This document shows, in pieces, positions 8,346-16,785 of a stretch of DNA of 64,000 nt. The notes under the pieces are model-generated. The model was not told where the DNA came from, searched no databases, and worked only from the letters and a program-made list of their open reading frames with translations. Made by a program: the position numbers and the translations under genes. Every line of letters starts with the position of its first letter. Position 1 is the stretch's first letter. Source of the DNA: Claveliimonas monacensis (GTDB lineage: Bacteria > Bacillota > Clostridia > Lachnospirales > Lachnospiraceae); contig NZ_JADCKL010000001.1 of assembly GCF_014982975.1 (NCBI RefSeq), forward strand, positions 434,001-498,000. Reading direction: 5' to 3'.

Positions 8346-8948
8346 TCAGATCTTCTCAAAGTCAGCGGCGCCGTGCTTGCAGACAGGACAGATAAAGTCC
8401 TCAGGCAGCACATCTCCCTCGTAGATATAGCCGCAGATCTTGCATCTCCAGCCTTTCTTTTCCTCCTTTGCAGGTGCCGGCTTAATGTTGGAGTGATAGT
8501 AGGCATAGGTGGCTGAAGCAGCGCTATCAAGCACCTCCCCGTCTGTAACGTCTGCCAGGAACAGCGTGTGGGTCCCCAGATCCATGGTGTCCACCACTTT
8601 TGCTGAGAGGTAGGCATTCGTGCCTTCTGTGATGTAGTACAGTCCATTGGCAGAGCGCTTTGCCGATCCGTAATCTGCGAACTTGTCCACATCCCGGCCG
8701 CTCTGGAAACCGAAATGGCGGAACGTGTCAAAAACTGCCTTCTCAGACAGGATGGACACATTGAAGACTCCTGTGCGCAGGATCATGTCGTGGGTATAGT
8801 TGTTCTTGTTCACAGCCAGTGTGATCCGATTCGGCGTTGTGGTCACCTGTCCTGCCGTGTTGGTGATACACCCATTGTCCTTTTCTCCCTCTTTTGCAGT
8901 CACTACAAACAGGCCATAACTCAATTGAAACATTGCTTTCATATCCAT
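8346..8948 (-). CDS. Flavin reductase-rubredoxin fusion
   Basis: A 200-residue fusion. Residues about 1-150 are a flavin-reductase-like FMN-binding split-barrel domain (MFQLSYGLFVVTAKEG, CITNTAGQVTTTP, GVFNVSILSE, FGFQSGRDVDKF). Residues about 163-200 are a rubredoxin-like iron site with two CxxC knuckles, CKICGYIYEGD and CPVCKHGAADFEKI. Such proteins transfer electrons from reduced flavin or rubredoxin to oxygen or peroxide detoxification partners in anaerobes. The start at 8948 follows AAAGGAGG. It lies 2 bases downstream of an HD-domain gene, so the two are co-transcribed. Confidence 0.93.
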   Translation of the reverse strand: MDMKAMFQLSYGLFVVTAKEGEKDNGCITNTAGQVTTTPNRITLAVNKNNYTHDMILRTGVFNVSILSEKAVFDTFRHFGFQSGRDVDKFADYGSAKRSANGLYYITEGTNAYLSAKVVDTMDLGTHTLFLADVTDGEVLDSAASATYAYYHSNIKPAPAKEEKKGWRCKICGYIYEGDVLPEDFICPVCKHGAADFEKI

Positions 8949-8950
8949 AC

Positions 8951-9550
8951 TTATTTTCCTCCTTTGATCGTTCCCTTCTCCACATTGGGGTCGATCCAAT
9001 TCTTCCTGGCGTATTCCCAAAGTATTTCCGAACCTGTGTGGGTATTTTGATTCCTGCCCAGGATCTGAGACAGCTCCACCTGATGCTCCACCCAGGCCTT
9101 CCCGTCTGTGACAGCGTTGAGCATCATGGGTTGGAGGTTGTCCATGCAGCGGGCAAACCTGGCCTCCGGTGTAGCGCAGGCCTCAAATTCCTCCCACAGG
9201 CTTTTCAGCTTCTCTCCCTGATCAGAGGGCAACAGACCGTAGAGTCTCTCCGCAGCCTTTCGCTCCCTCTCCTTCTGTGTCTTCTTCCCCTCCTCGTCGT
9301 AAGCGTAGGTATCCCCCGCGTCGATCTCCACGATGTCGTGTATGAGAAGCATAGTCACTGTCCTGAGCACATCGATCTTCTCATTGGCGTACTCCGAGAG
9401 GAGAACGGTCATAATGGCCATGTGCCAGGCGTGCTCCGCATCGTTCTCCTTCCTCTCCCCGTCTGACAGATACGTCTGCCTTCCGATAAATTTCTCCCTG
9501 TCGATCTCACGGATAAAAGAGAACTGCTTCTCGATTCTTTCCTGATCCAT
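8951..9550 (-). CDS. HD domain-containing hydrolase (YfbR-like)
   Basis: A 199-residue metal-dependent phosphohydrolase of the HD_3/YfbR group, which often acts on nucleoside 5'-monophosphates. Metal ligands are visible as H in NDAEHAWHMA, HD in LLIHDIVEIDAGD, and a later D in RCMDNLQPMML. Start ATG 9550 is chosen because AAGGAAGGG lies 8 bases upstream; a longer reading would overlap the previous lipoprotein gene. The substrate is not known. Confidence 0.88.
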   Translation of the reverse strand: MDQERIEKQFSFIREIDREKFIGRQTYLSDGERKENDAEHAWHMAIMTVLLSEYANEKIDVLRTVTMLLIHDIVEIDAGDTYAYDEEGKKTQKERERKAAERLYGLLPSDQGEKLKSLWEEFEACATPEARFARCMDNLQPMMLNAVTDGKAWVEHQVELSQILGRNQNTHTGSEILWEYARKNWIDPNVEKGTIKGGK

Positions 9551-9588
9551 GGCTGTCACCCTTCCTTTTCGTCCTTTCGTATTTCCCG

Positions 9589-10128
9589 TCACTGGGGATC
9601 CTGCTGGGCCGTGTATTCCCGGGCAGCGATCTGTGCCCCGTTCATGTCCAGGTACCGCACCACCACGGTGGGCTGCTCCACGTTGACCACATCCTTCAGG
9701 GAGTCAGCCACGGACTGCAACGCATCGGCCTGTTTCTCCAGCTCCTCCTCCAGCAGAGGCGTCATCTCTTCCGTCATGGTCAGGGTCTTGTAAGTATACT
9801 CGTAGATCAGACGGTTGCCCTCCCCCCGGATGGCAAAACCGATCTCATCTGTTTTGTACTCCTCAAGCGTGCTGTTCAGTATGTTCTGCACCAGATCCGA
9901 GGATGCATACTCCTCCATGCTGTCGTAGAAATAGTAAACCTCCTGCTCTGCCGCTCTCTGTGCCTCCTGGGCCGCTTCCCTCTCTTCTTCGGCCAGGCGT
10001 TTTTCCTCCTCTGCCTGGGCCTTGGCCCTGTCAGACGCCTCATCTTCTGCCCCACATCCTGCGGCCGTAAAAACCAGTACAAAAGCCAATAGCGCGCACA
10101 GGAGCTTCCCTGTGCTCTTCCTCCTCAT
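9589..10128 (-). CDS. Lipoprotein, DUF4854-like (tentative)
   Basis: A 179-residue exported lipoprotein. The signal peptide MRRKSTGKLLCALLAFVLVF ends in a lipobox TAAGC (Cys about 25). A charged coiled-coil (EEEKRLAEEEREAAQEAQRA) follows, then a globular part with IGFAIRGEGNRLIYEYTYK, resembling DUF4854 lipoproteins of Lachnospiraceae. Function unknown. It has its own promoter upstream (10162-10190) and is followed closely by the HD hydrolase gene. Confidence 0.75.
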   Translation of the reverse strand: MRRKSTGKLLCALLAFVLVFTAAGCGAEDEASDRAKAQAEEEKRLAEEEREAAQEAQRAAEQEVYYFYDSMEEYASSDLVQNILNSTLEEYKTDEIGFAIRGEGNRLIYEYTYKTLTMTEEMTPLLEEELEKQADALQSVADSLKDVVNVEQPTVVVRYLDMNGAQIAAREYTAQQDPQ

Positions 10129-10161
10129 ATGCAGTTCCTCCTCATAAAGATATTTGTATTC

Positions 10162-10190
10162 ATCTTATAGCAGAAGAGGTATATTGTCAA
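10162..10190 (-). promoter_or_regulatory. Promoter of the lipoprotein gene
   Basis: On the minus strand TTGACA (10190-10185) is followed after 17 bases by TAAGAT (10167-10162), 34 bases before the lipoprotein start codon. The -35 is perfect and the -10 has 4 of 6 matches. Confidence 0.6.
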
Positions 10191-10204
10191 CAAATTGTAT
10201 GTTT

Positions 10205-12262
10205 TTAAAGATAATATTCGGAATTTTCTCCAAACATATACAGTTCGTGGAGAGCTCGTGTTGCGCAGATATACTTTGCCTGCGTAAGAAGGGGGTTTAC
10301 CTTCTTCTCATTCCACACAGTAAACACCTGATCAAATTCCAGCCCCTTGGCCAAGTAGAAGGTAGTCACTGTGAGCCCCGGCTTAAAGGCGCTGCTGTCC
10401 CTGTCAATATAGGACAACGGAAGTCCTCGTTTCTTCAGGAGCTGGCTGATCTCCCAGGCCTCCTCCTCGGTCATGGCCAGCACCGCAGCCGTCTCAAAAC
10501 CGTCCTCCCCGCTGATCTTCAGGTTCTCCTCCACTTTCTCAAGGAGCTGTTCCATATTTTCAAAAGAGGCCTCCATCACCTCTTTTCCGTGGCGTTCCAG
10601 CAGTCCGGGCACCTTGCTTCCATGAATGCCGGCAGCGTAGGAGGCGATCTCCACCGTGTTCCGGTAGCTCTTGTCCATAACAATTTTCCGCACTTTCCTT
10701 CCAAATACTTTTGGCAGAAAAGGAAGCACATCCTGTACATGATCATCCATGGTCTGGAACTTGTCCCCCAGGATCGTCATACTGCAGGAAAAAAGCTCTG
10801 CCAGGATCAGATACTGGATATAGGAGTAATCCTGCATCTCATCAATGACAAGATGCTTCACCCGCCTGTGGCTCCCTCGTCCCATCAGCCTGTACTTGAG
10901 ATACAGCATGGGGAAGACATCCTCGTACTCCAGGACCCGCTTTTCACAGGGGACATCCGCAAGACAGGGGTATCCGCAGTCTTCCATAAGCCAATTATAG
11001 ATGGTATAGATATCTTTTGTCACATACATGCGGTCAAATTTCTCCTGGACATACTCCCGCTCCTCATCGGAGAGATCCCGGTCCCTGAGCGTCTCAAACT
11101 CATCCACAAAATACTCCATCACCGCATCCATTCTTTTCAGCAGGGGAATATCCTGAAACTTAACGTAAAACAGCTGGATCAGTTCACTTTCCGTTTTCTT
11201 CAGTCCCTTAAATTCTACATCCTTAAAGTCCATCAGGCTGTCCTCGAGAAGTGTGAGAAATCCCTCTATCTGAGCCGCCATCACTTCTGACTGCTTCTCT
11301 TTATAGATCCGTTCCCTCTCCTCATCCGGGAATTTCATGGTCCGCTCCAGATGATGCCACCGGTCTTCACAGTCAGCTGCGGTGCCTTTCAGTTCTTTGT
11401 AGGCAAACAGATCAAAGCTCATCTCCTGCACCGGCTCCTCTCCCAGCTCCGGCAGAATATGGGAGATATAGTCTGCAAAGACGCTGTTCGGGGACAGGAT
11501 CAGCACATCCGAAGATTTCAGATTTTCCCTGTCATGGTACAGAAGATAGGCGATCCTGTGGAGAGCCACAGAAGTCTTGCCGCTGCCCGCCACACCCTGG
11601 ATAGCCAGGATCTTGTCCTTTGTGTTGCGGATGATCGCATTCTGCTCCTTCTGAATGGTGCTGACAATATTTTTCAGCATTATATCCCCGTTTGTACCCA
11701 GCTCCGTCTTCAATATCTCATCATCGATCTTTGTGTCGCTCTCAAAAGCGTAGATCATCTTCCTTTTTCGGATCTTGTACTGTCTCTTGGCAGTGATCTC
11801 GCCCTCCAGGGTACCTGCAGGCGCCTGATAGGAGGCCGGGCCTTTGTCATAGTCGTAGAAAAGCCCGCTGACCGGCGCTCTCCAGTCGTAGATCAGAGGT
11901 GTCATACCGGTATCCTCGGCAAAATTCCCGATGCCGATATAAAAGACTTCTGCCTCCTCCTCACCGTCATAGACGAAATCAACACGCCCGAAAAAGGGAG
12001 AATCCAGCATCTTTCTGAACCGTCTTCTTTTAAGAAGCAGCTCATTATTGGCATTTGTCTGACTAAGAAGAGCCTGCTGATTGTCATAATCCTCATAACC
12101 GTACTGGTCCATCTCAGTATAGTTCTCCCAGTAGTAGTCATGCATACTCTCAATGTCTTTCTGCCCTGCCAGGATAGACTGGTCCAGCTTTTCTATCCTC
12201 TCTTTTAATTTTTCTGTTACCTTTTCTAAAAAGGAAATTCCTTCTGTGTAGCAATAATCCAT
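10205..12262 (-). CDS. helD: HelD-type UvrD/Rep-like motor (RNA polymerase recycling factor)
   Basis: A 685-residue superfamily 1 helicase-like ATPase. N-terminal coiled-coil arm (residues 1-60) is followed by FFGRVDF, TPLIYDWRAPVSGLFYDYD, Walker A GVAGSGKTSVALHRIAYLLY (about residue 225) and Walker B HLVIDEMQDYSYIQYLIL. The C-terminal motifs SYRNTVEIASYA and VTTFYLAKGLEFDQVFT complete the SF1 core. HelD in Bacillus dissociates stalled RNA polymerase. 685 residues is slightly shorter than the Bacillus protein (about 774). No partner operon gene is apparent. Confidence 0.92.
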   Translation of the reverse strand: MDYCYTEGISFLEKVTEKLKERIEKLDQSILAGQKDIESMHDYYWENYTEMDQYGYEDYDNQQALLSQTNANNELLLKRRRFRKMLDSPFFGRVDFVYDGEEEAEVFYIGIGNFAEDTGMTPLIYDWRAPVSGLFYDYDKGPASYQAPAGTLEGEITAKRQYKIRKRKMIYAFESDTKIDDEILKTELGTNGDIMLKNIVSTIQKEQNAIIRNTKDKILAIQGVAGSGKTSVALHRIAYLLYHDRENLKSSDVLILSPNSVFADYISHILPELGEEPVQEMSFDLFAYKELKGTAADCEDRWHHLERTMKFPDEERERIYKEKQSEVMAAQIEGFLTLLEDSLMDFKDVEFKGLKKTESELIQLFYVKFQDIPLLKRMDAVMEYFVDEFETLRDRDLSDEEREYVQEKFDRMYVTKDIYTIYNWLMEDCGYPCLADVPCEKRVLEYEDVFPMLYLKYRLMGRGSHRRVKHLVIDEMQDYSYIQYLILAELFSCSMTILGDKFQTMDDHVQDVLPFLPKVFGRKVRKIVMDKSYRNTVEIASYAAGIHGSKVPGLLERHGKEVMEASFENMEQLLEKVEENLKISGEDGFETAAVLAMTEEEAWEISQLLKKRGLPLSYIDRDSSAFKPGLTVTTFYLAKGLEFDQVFTVWNEKKVNPLLTQAKYICATRALHELYMFGENSEYYL

Positions 12263-12292
12263 AAATGTTCTATTCCCTCTACTTTGTCTACC

Positions 12293-12786
12293 TTACATGC
12301 CTGCCATTTCTTCCTGTATTTCCTTCTCGCAGGACTGCATGGCCTGCAGGGTCTTGCCGAACAGATCATTCAGCTCCCAGCCGAGCATCTGCGCCCCTTG
12401 CCGGATGATATCCCTGGAGCATCCGGCTGCAAAACGCTTGTCTTTAAACTTCTTTTTGACACTGGACACTTCCATGTCCATTACGCTCTTCGAAGGCCGC
12501 ATCAGAGCCGCCGCCCAGATCAGGCCCGTCAGCTCGTCCGCGGCAAAGAGAACCTTCTCCATCTCACAGGCAGGCTCCTCATCCGAGCAAATGCCGTATC
12601 CGTGGGAACACACGGAGTGGATCATGTCCTCCCCCAGTATTCTTCCTCATCGCCGTATCCCAGCTCGCGGGCATACCAGCGCATCACCTTCTCCACAGTC
12701 AGTCCGTGCTGGATGTGGAAGGGTTCCTTGTTATATGTTTTCAGAAGCTCCAGCGCTTCCTCTCTTGTCACCTTGCTCTTCATCAT
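12293..12786 (-). pseudogene. HD-domain hydrolase with internal deletion and frameshift
   Basis: The start (ATG 12786, KSKVTREEALELLKTYNKEP, FHIQHGLTVEKVMRWYARELG, EEEYWG) matches a widespread clostridial HD-domain protein. Immediately after EEEYWG the frame runs into a stop, and the homology resumes in another frame with MIHSVCSHGYGICSD, EMEKVLFAADELTGLIWAAA and SRDIIRQGAQMLG to the stop at 12293. The roughly 30 residues that normally carry the catalytic GLLHDIDFE segment are missing. So the gene has lost both its frame and its metal site. Only the second half could still be translated. Confidence 0.85.
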
Positions 12787-12972
12787 ACTTGCCTGCCTTT
12801 CTTCTGTGTAGTCTGGTGAGTTTAAGTTTTATTATACCAGATGCTGACGCTGGTATCCAGATGTATATTATACTCTACATGTAAATGATAGAAGGATAAA
12901 TACCAGAAGAAGTGGTCTTATAGCAAACACTAATTTTTACCGGCACACATAGCAATCTGTTTTGAAAACCCA

Positions 12973-13001
12973 AAAAGGCTGTCCTCCATGGACAGCCTTT
13001 T
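12973..13001. terminator. Bidirectional terminator
   Basis: AAAAGGCTGTCC (12973-12984) pairs with GGACAGCCTTTT (12990-13001) around a 5-base loop. Poly-A/poly-T flanks let it act on both strands; it lies 19 bases after the pyridoxamine oxidase-like gene. Confidence 0.9.
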
Positions 13002-13019
13002 CTAAAGTGGACTTCCCCG

Positions 13020-13439
13020 TCAGATTTCAAAGTCCTCCGACTTCATATTGCTGTAGTAGCGCCCCTTCTCTGCCGTGAATTTGAGCACACAGTAATCCGG
13101 GTCCGTCACGCCCTCCTTGTAAAACAGCGTGTCTCCCTCCAGCCAGAGCCGCTCCTTCACCTCCGGGTCCTCCAGTACCTCCACTGTGCCGGACAGGCTG
13201 GCGCCTCTGAAATAGCGCCTGTCCATGAAGTAGATGCTGGCCTTCGGGTTATCCCGGAAGCATTTCACCTTGTTGGAGGATGTGTTTGTGGAAAACCAGA
13301 ATGTCCTGATCCCCTCCCTCTGCCTTGGCTTCAGCATGGCCTTTGTCACCGGAAAGCCCTCTCCGTCCACGTAGCTTATAAAGCAGTTGCCCGCCTTGTC
13401 CGCCATATTTCCTATCGTCTTTTCTGCATCCCTCATCAT
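13020..13439 (-). CDS. Pyridoxamine 5'-phosphate oxidase family flavoprotein
   Basis: A 139-residue split-barrel FMN protein. Typical pattern: FISYVDGEGFPVTKAM, FWFSTNTSSNKVKCFRDNPK, ASIYFMDRRYFRGASLSG and VEVLEDPEVKERLW. Such general-stress-like proteins bind FMN or F420; the substrate is unknown. ATG 13439 is selected because it follows AAAGGAG, and it overlaps the stop of the upstream GNAT gene by 4 bases, so both are coupled. Confidence 0.88.
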   Translation of the reverse strand: MMRDAEKTIGNMADKAGNCFISYVDGEGFPVTKAMLKPRQREGIRTFWFSTNTSSNKVKCFRDNPKASIYFMDRRYFRGASLSGTVEVLEDPEVKERLWLEGDTLFYKEGVTDPDYCVLKFTAEKGRYYSNMKSEDFEI

Positions 13440-13870
13440 CTTCCTTCTCCTTTCCACACCATCTCATACTCTCTTTCTCCGGTATCCGCATCCAGTCCCT
13501 CCTCCCGGATGCGGAACCCGTTTTTCAGATAAAAGTCCACTGCTCTTTCATTCTTCTGGTATACCCGAAGGGCGAGAGCGCTATGGCCTTTTTTAGCGAA
13601 GTCCAGCAGGGCGGTGCCGATACCGCCTGACCGCTTTTCACTTCTCACAAAAATACCCTCTATATAATCCCCGTTCAGACCTATAAATCCGTCCGGGCAG
13701 TCTGTCTCCCCCTCGTACACATAGAGGGCCGCGCCTGGCAGCAGGCTTCTAACAAACTCCTCCACGTCCTTCCAGTACTGCTCCGGGATAAAGCTGTGGG
13801 CCTGCAGATTGCCCGCGAGCCAAAGCTCCATGACCGCTTCTAGGTCCCTCTCCTCAAATTTTCTGACCAT
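13436..13870 (-). CDS. GNAT family N-acetyltransferase
   Basis: A 144-residue acyl-CoA transferase: VRKFEERDLEAVMELWLAGN, GLNGDYIEGIFVRSEKRSGG with the Q/RxxGxG/A-like RSGGIGTALLDFAK acetyl-CoA loop, and ALRVYQKNERAVDFYLKNGF. Substrate unknown. ATG 13870 is taken as start; a GTG at 13885 is also possible. It is translationally coupled to the flavoprotein gene downstream and driven by the promoter at 13917-13945. Confidence 0.85.
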   Translation of the reverse strand: MVRKFEERDLEAVMELWLAGNLQAHSFIPEQYWKDVEEFVRSLLPGAALYVYEGETDCPDGFIGLNGDYIEGIFVRSEKRSGGIGTALLDFAKKGHSALALRVYQKNERAVDFYLKNGFRIREEGLDADTGEREYEMVWKGEGR

Positions 13871-13916
13871 CCTCTCTTCACCCACTCCGCACTCAAAAAA
13901 TCCTCTCTGATGCCAT

Positions 13917-13945
13917 ATTATACTGTATCAGAGAGAATTTCTCAA
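13917..13945 (-). promoter_or_regulatory. Promoter of the GNAT-flavoprotein pair
   Basis: Minus strand TTGAGA (13945-13940), 17-base spacer, perfect TATAAT (13922-13917). It lies about 47 bases before the GNAT start. Confidence 0.7.
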
Positions 13946-13985
13946 CTATCCTATAAGTGTTTCTACTCCTTATACCATTCTGCCT

Positions 13986-15149
13986 TTACAGGGCTTCCAG
14001 GTAGATCCGGGACACTTCCTCCTCTGTGAACACCTTGGGGTGGTTCTGGAGGCCGGCCGCAGAGACCTTGAAGGCATTTTGGGTCATCCATTCCACATCC
14101 TCCGCAAGGACCCCCTCCGCCGACAGGGTGGTCCGCAGGTCCAGACGACAAAGGAGCGCCTCGATGACATCCACACAGTCCTTTTCATCCCTGCCTCCCA
14201 GACATTTTGAAATGACGGCAAATTTCTCCGGGGCTGCCTCTATGGTGCGCCTGTAGATGACCGGAGTGAGGGCTGCCAGGCCTCTGCCGTGGGTGATATT
14301 GCGCATGCCGCTGGCCGGATGCTCCAGCCCGTGGGGAGCGGTCACTCCGGCCTGGTTGATCACCATGCCGCCGTATGTGCTGGCAAGGCATACAGCGCTC
14401 CAGGCATCCATGTCCATGACAGTAAGGTCTGTGAGCCCCTTTTTCTTCTCTTCGTAGATTTTCACCAGATTTGCGCCGATGAGCCGGATGCCCTCCAGCG
14501 CTATGATTTCCGTGATAGGATCGCAGATTTTGCTCATATAGGCCTCCATACAATGGCACAAGGCGTCATATCCAACGGATGCCAGAACGCGGGCCGGCAT
14601 AGTCGTCATCAGCTCCGGGTCAACGATGGACGCCCTGGCGATGACTGCATTATCCCGCAGAGACTTTTTGTCCCTCGTCCCGTCGTCTGTGAGCACGGCA
14701 AAGCAGTTTCCCTCGCTGCCTGTTCCGCAGGTGGTGGGCACAAGGACAAGGGGCAGGGCCCCGCTCCCTTTCTTTGTGCCGTAGATATAATCAAAAACAG
14801 GGTCCTCATTGCAGGCCGAGAAGGCCACCGCCTTGCTGCAGTCCATGATGCTTCCCCCTCCCAGGCCCACGACCACATCACATCCCTTCTCCCTGGCAAT
14901 GGCGGCCCCTCTCATAGCAGTGGACGCAAGGGGATTGGGTTCCGCCTCGTCAAATACCGTCACTTCTAGCCCCTCTTTTTCCAGCAGTGCCTTTGCCCGG
15001 TCCAGCAGCCCGGATTTCTTTGTGCTGCCTCTCCCCGTCACGACCATGACCCTTTTCCCGTATCTTGCTACCTCCTCTCCCAGTACTTCTGCCTTACCGG
15101 TCCCGAAGATCAGATTGACCGGGAGATAATGGCTGAATGTTCTCCTCAT
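13986..15149 (-). CDS. Iron-containing alcohol dehydrogenase
   Basis: Group III metal-dependent alcohol dehydrogenase, 387 residues. Visible motifs: YLPVNLIFGTGKAEVLG, nucleotide-binding VVGLGGGSIMDCSKAVA, VPTTCGTGSEGNCFAVLTDD, and metal ligands in DALCHCMEAYMS and HGLEHPASG with the later NITHGRGLAAL. It reduces aldehydes to alcohols with NAD(P)H during fermentation; substrate not determinable. Start 15149 follows GGAGAG; a longer frame upstream is unlikely because a terminator lies inside it. A second, different family member lies at 40.8-42.0 kb. Confidence 0.93.
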   Translation of the reverse strand: MRRTFSHYLPVNLIFGTGKAEVLGEEVARYGKRVMVVTGRGSTKKSGLLDRAKALLEKEGLEVTVFDEAEPNPLASTAMRGAAIAREKGCDVVVGLGGGSIMDCSKAVAFSACNEDPVFDYIYGTKKGSGALPLVLVPTTCGTGSEGNCFAVLTDDGTRDKKSLRDNAVIARASIVDPELMTTMPARVLASVGYDALCHCMEAYMSKICDPITEIIALEGIRLIGANLVKIYEEKKKGLTDLTVMDMDAWSAVCLASTYGGMVINQAGVTAPHGLEHPASGMRNITHGRGLAALTPVIYRRTIEAAPEKFAVISKCLGGRDEKDCVDVIEALLCRLDLRTTLSAEGVLAEDVEWMTQNAFKVSAAGLQNHPKVFTEEEVSRIYLEAL

Positions 15150-15189
15150 GATAGCTCTCCATCCTTTCTGTGTCTCATTCTGAAAAATG

Positions 15190-15229
15190 TAAAAACAGAA
15201 AAGGAGCCGTGATATCATCTCACAGCTCC
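15190..15229 (-). terminator. Rho-independent terminator after the DUF5655 gene
   Basis: On the minus strand a 10-base-pair stem formed by 15229-15220 and 15212-15203 (one G-U pair, 7-base loop) is followed by a T-rich tract to 15190. It separates the DUF5655 gene from the alcohol dehydrogenase gene. Confidence 0.85.
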
Positions 15230-15320
15230 CTTGCCATATTTCCATATTCATTTCTCAATGAGCCTATTATAGATAGCTTTTCTTCCATCTGTCAAGACTC
15301 TGTCTTAAAAATCTTCCCTG

Positions 15321-15698
15321 TCACTTCGCCGCGGAGAAGGCGGCCGCCTCTTCCACCCAGCCCAGCAGCTCCCCGTCGATCTCCTCCTCACGGGATACGA
15401 GCACATGGTGGGTCCACCGGTTCGGATAAGGCTCTGTCGCAATGTCGATGCGGGGAGACTCTTTTTTGTATGCCAACCCAAAGGTGACCACAATGTAGAC
15501 TGGCGGCCGCTCCTTTGCCTTTCTTACTTTTGCAAAGGAGACACAGGCAAAGACATGCCTGTTGCTGTAGGTGATCTGCGTCTTCTGCACTTTGATGTGC
15601 ACGTCTTCCACCCGGGAGAGAACCTCTCTTTCAAACTTCTGATACAGGGGAAGAGCCTCCGGCATCTGATCAAAAAACCGCAGCAATTTGTCATCCAT
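15321..15698 (-). CDS. DUF5655 domain protein
   Basis: A 125-residue protein with the DUF5655 pattern (EREVLSRVEDVHIKVQKTQI, VFACVSF, VYIVVTFGLAYKKESPRIDI, RWTHHVLVSREEEID). Members are small cytoplasmic proteins related to predicted transport or restriction accessory domains, but function is not established. It ends 92 bases before a terminator and starts 23 bases after the aldo/keto reductase stop. Confidence 0.8.
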   Translation of the reverse strand: MDDKLLRFFDQMPEALPLYQKFEREVLSRVEDVHIKVQKTQITYSNRHVFACVSFAKVRKAKERPPVYIVVTFGLAYKKESPRIDIATEPYPNRWTHHVLVSREEEIDGELLGWVEEAAAFSAAK

Positions 15699-15721
15699 TT
15701 TTATCTCTCCTGCTCCATCTC

Positions 15722-16738
15722 TTACTTCAGAAATGTCTTGTAATCCTCATAGTTCTTTGCCAGAAGTTCCGGCGTGTTCAGTCCGTAAGGACATTTGCTC
15801 ATGCACTGGCCGCAGTGGAGGCAGTTCTTGATCAGCTTCATCTTTTCCTGCCACTCCTCGGAAAGCCATCCCTCCTGGGGAGCACGGCGCAGCATCAGAC
15901 TCATTCTGGCGCAGTTGTTGATCTCAATCCCTGCCGGACAGGGCATACAGTACCCGCAGCCGCGGCAGAAATCACCGGAGAGCTGCTCTTTGTCCTTCTC
16001 GATCTCCGCAAGAAGCTCACCGTCAAGCTGCGGCGGACAGACCTGATAGGAGAGGAACTCGTCCAGCTCCGACTCTCTTTGCACACCCCAGATCGGCGCC
16101 ACATGTGCAAACTGCGGCTGAGCCATGTAGGCGTAGGCACAGGCTGAATTGTGGATCAGTCCCCCGGCAAGACCTTTCATGGCGATAAATCCCATGTCCG
16201 CCTCCCTGCAGGCTTCCACGATCTCCAGATCCGCATCCGCCGCCAGGTAGGAGAAGGGGAACTGCATCGTCTCATAGAGTCCGGACTCTATCGCCTCCTT
16301 CACCACAGCGATCCGGTGGTTTGTGATACCAATGTGACGAATCTTTCCCTGCTTTTTCGCCTCCATGGCCGCATCGTAAAGGCCGGACTCATCTCCCGGC
16401 TTCGGGCAGAAGGACGGATTGTGGAACTGATAGATGTCTATGTAGTCTGTTTTCAGCTTTGTAAGACTTTCGTCCAGATCCTTCCACATATCCTCTGCTG
16501 TCTGGGCCGCTGTCTTTGTGCTGATGATGATTTTGTCCCTTGTGTACTCAAAGGCAGCCCCCATCTTTTCCTCGCTGTCAGAGTAGGCCCTGGCAGTGTC
16601 AAAATAATTGATGCCATTATAAAACGCTTTCTGCAGCAGGTAGACTGCATCTTTTTTACTAATGCGCTGAATAGGCAGCGCCCCGAAACCATTCTTGTTT
16701 ACTTCAATCCCTGTCTTTCCTAAAATCACTTTGTCCAT
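15722..16738 (-). CDS. Aldo/keto reductase with C-terminal ferredoxin domain
   Basis: A 338-residue fusion: TIM-barrel NAD(P)H oxidoreductase (GKTGIEVNKNGFGALPIQRI, NYFDTARAYSDSEEKMG, DIYQFHNPS, RHIGITNHR, FIAMKGLAGG) followed by two 4Fe-4S motifs, CRGCGYCMPCPAGIEINNC (near residue 262) and CLHCGQCMSKCPYGL (near 312). Common in gut Clostridia; iron-sulphur clusters suggest electron exchange with ferredoxin. Start 16738 follows GGAGG. Confidence 0.93.
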   Translation of the reverse strand: MDKVILGKTGIEVNKNGFGALPIQRISKKDAVYLLQKAFYNGINYFDTARAYSDSEEKMGAAFEYTRDKIIISTKTAAQTAEDMWKDLDESLTKLKTDYIDIYQFHNPSFCPKPGDESGLYDAAMEAKKQGKIRHIGITNHRIAVVKEAIESGLYETMQFPFSYLAADADLEIVEACREADMGFIAMKGLAGGLIHNSACAYAYMAQPQFAHVAPIWGVQRESELDEFLSYQVCPPQLDGELLAEIEKDKEQLSGDFCRGCGYCMPCPAGIEINNCARMSLMLRRAPQEGWLSEEWQEKMKLIKNCLHCGQCMSKCPYGLNTPELLAKNYEDYKTFLK

Positions 16739-16785
16739 GCTCTGTTTCCTCCGTTTCATTTTGTATGTTTATCTTTTGCTGTCTT

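Noticed and set aside
7985-8761. A 258-codon minus-strand frame covering yqfC and part of the rubredoxin gene
   Set aside because: Only its last 95 codons match YqfC; the rest is out of frame with the flavin reductase gene and contains no ribosome-binding site at its start.
10154-11290. A 378-codon plus-strand frame opposite helD
   Set aside because: Antisense of helD; no ribosome-binding site or recognisable domain.
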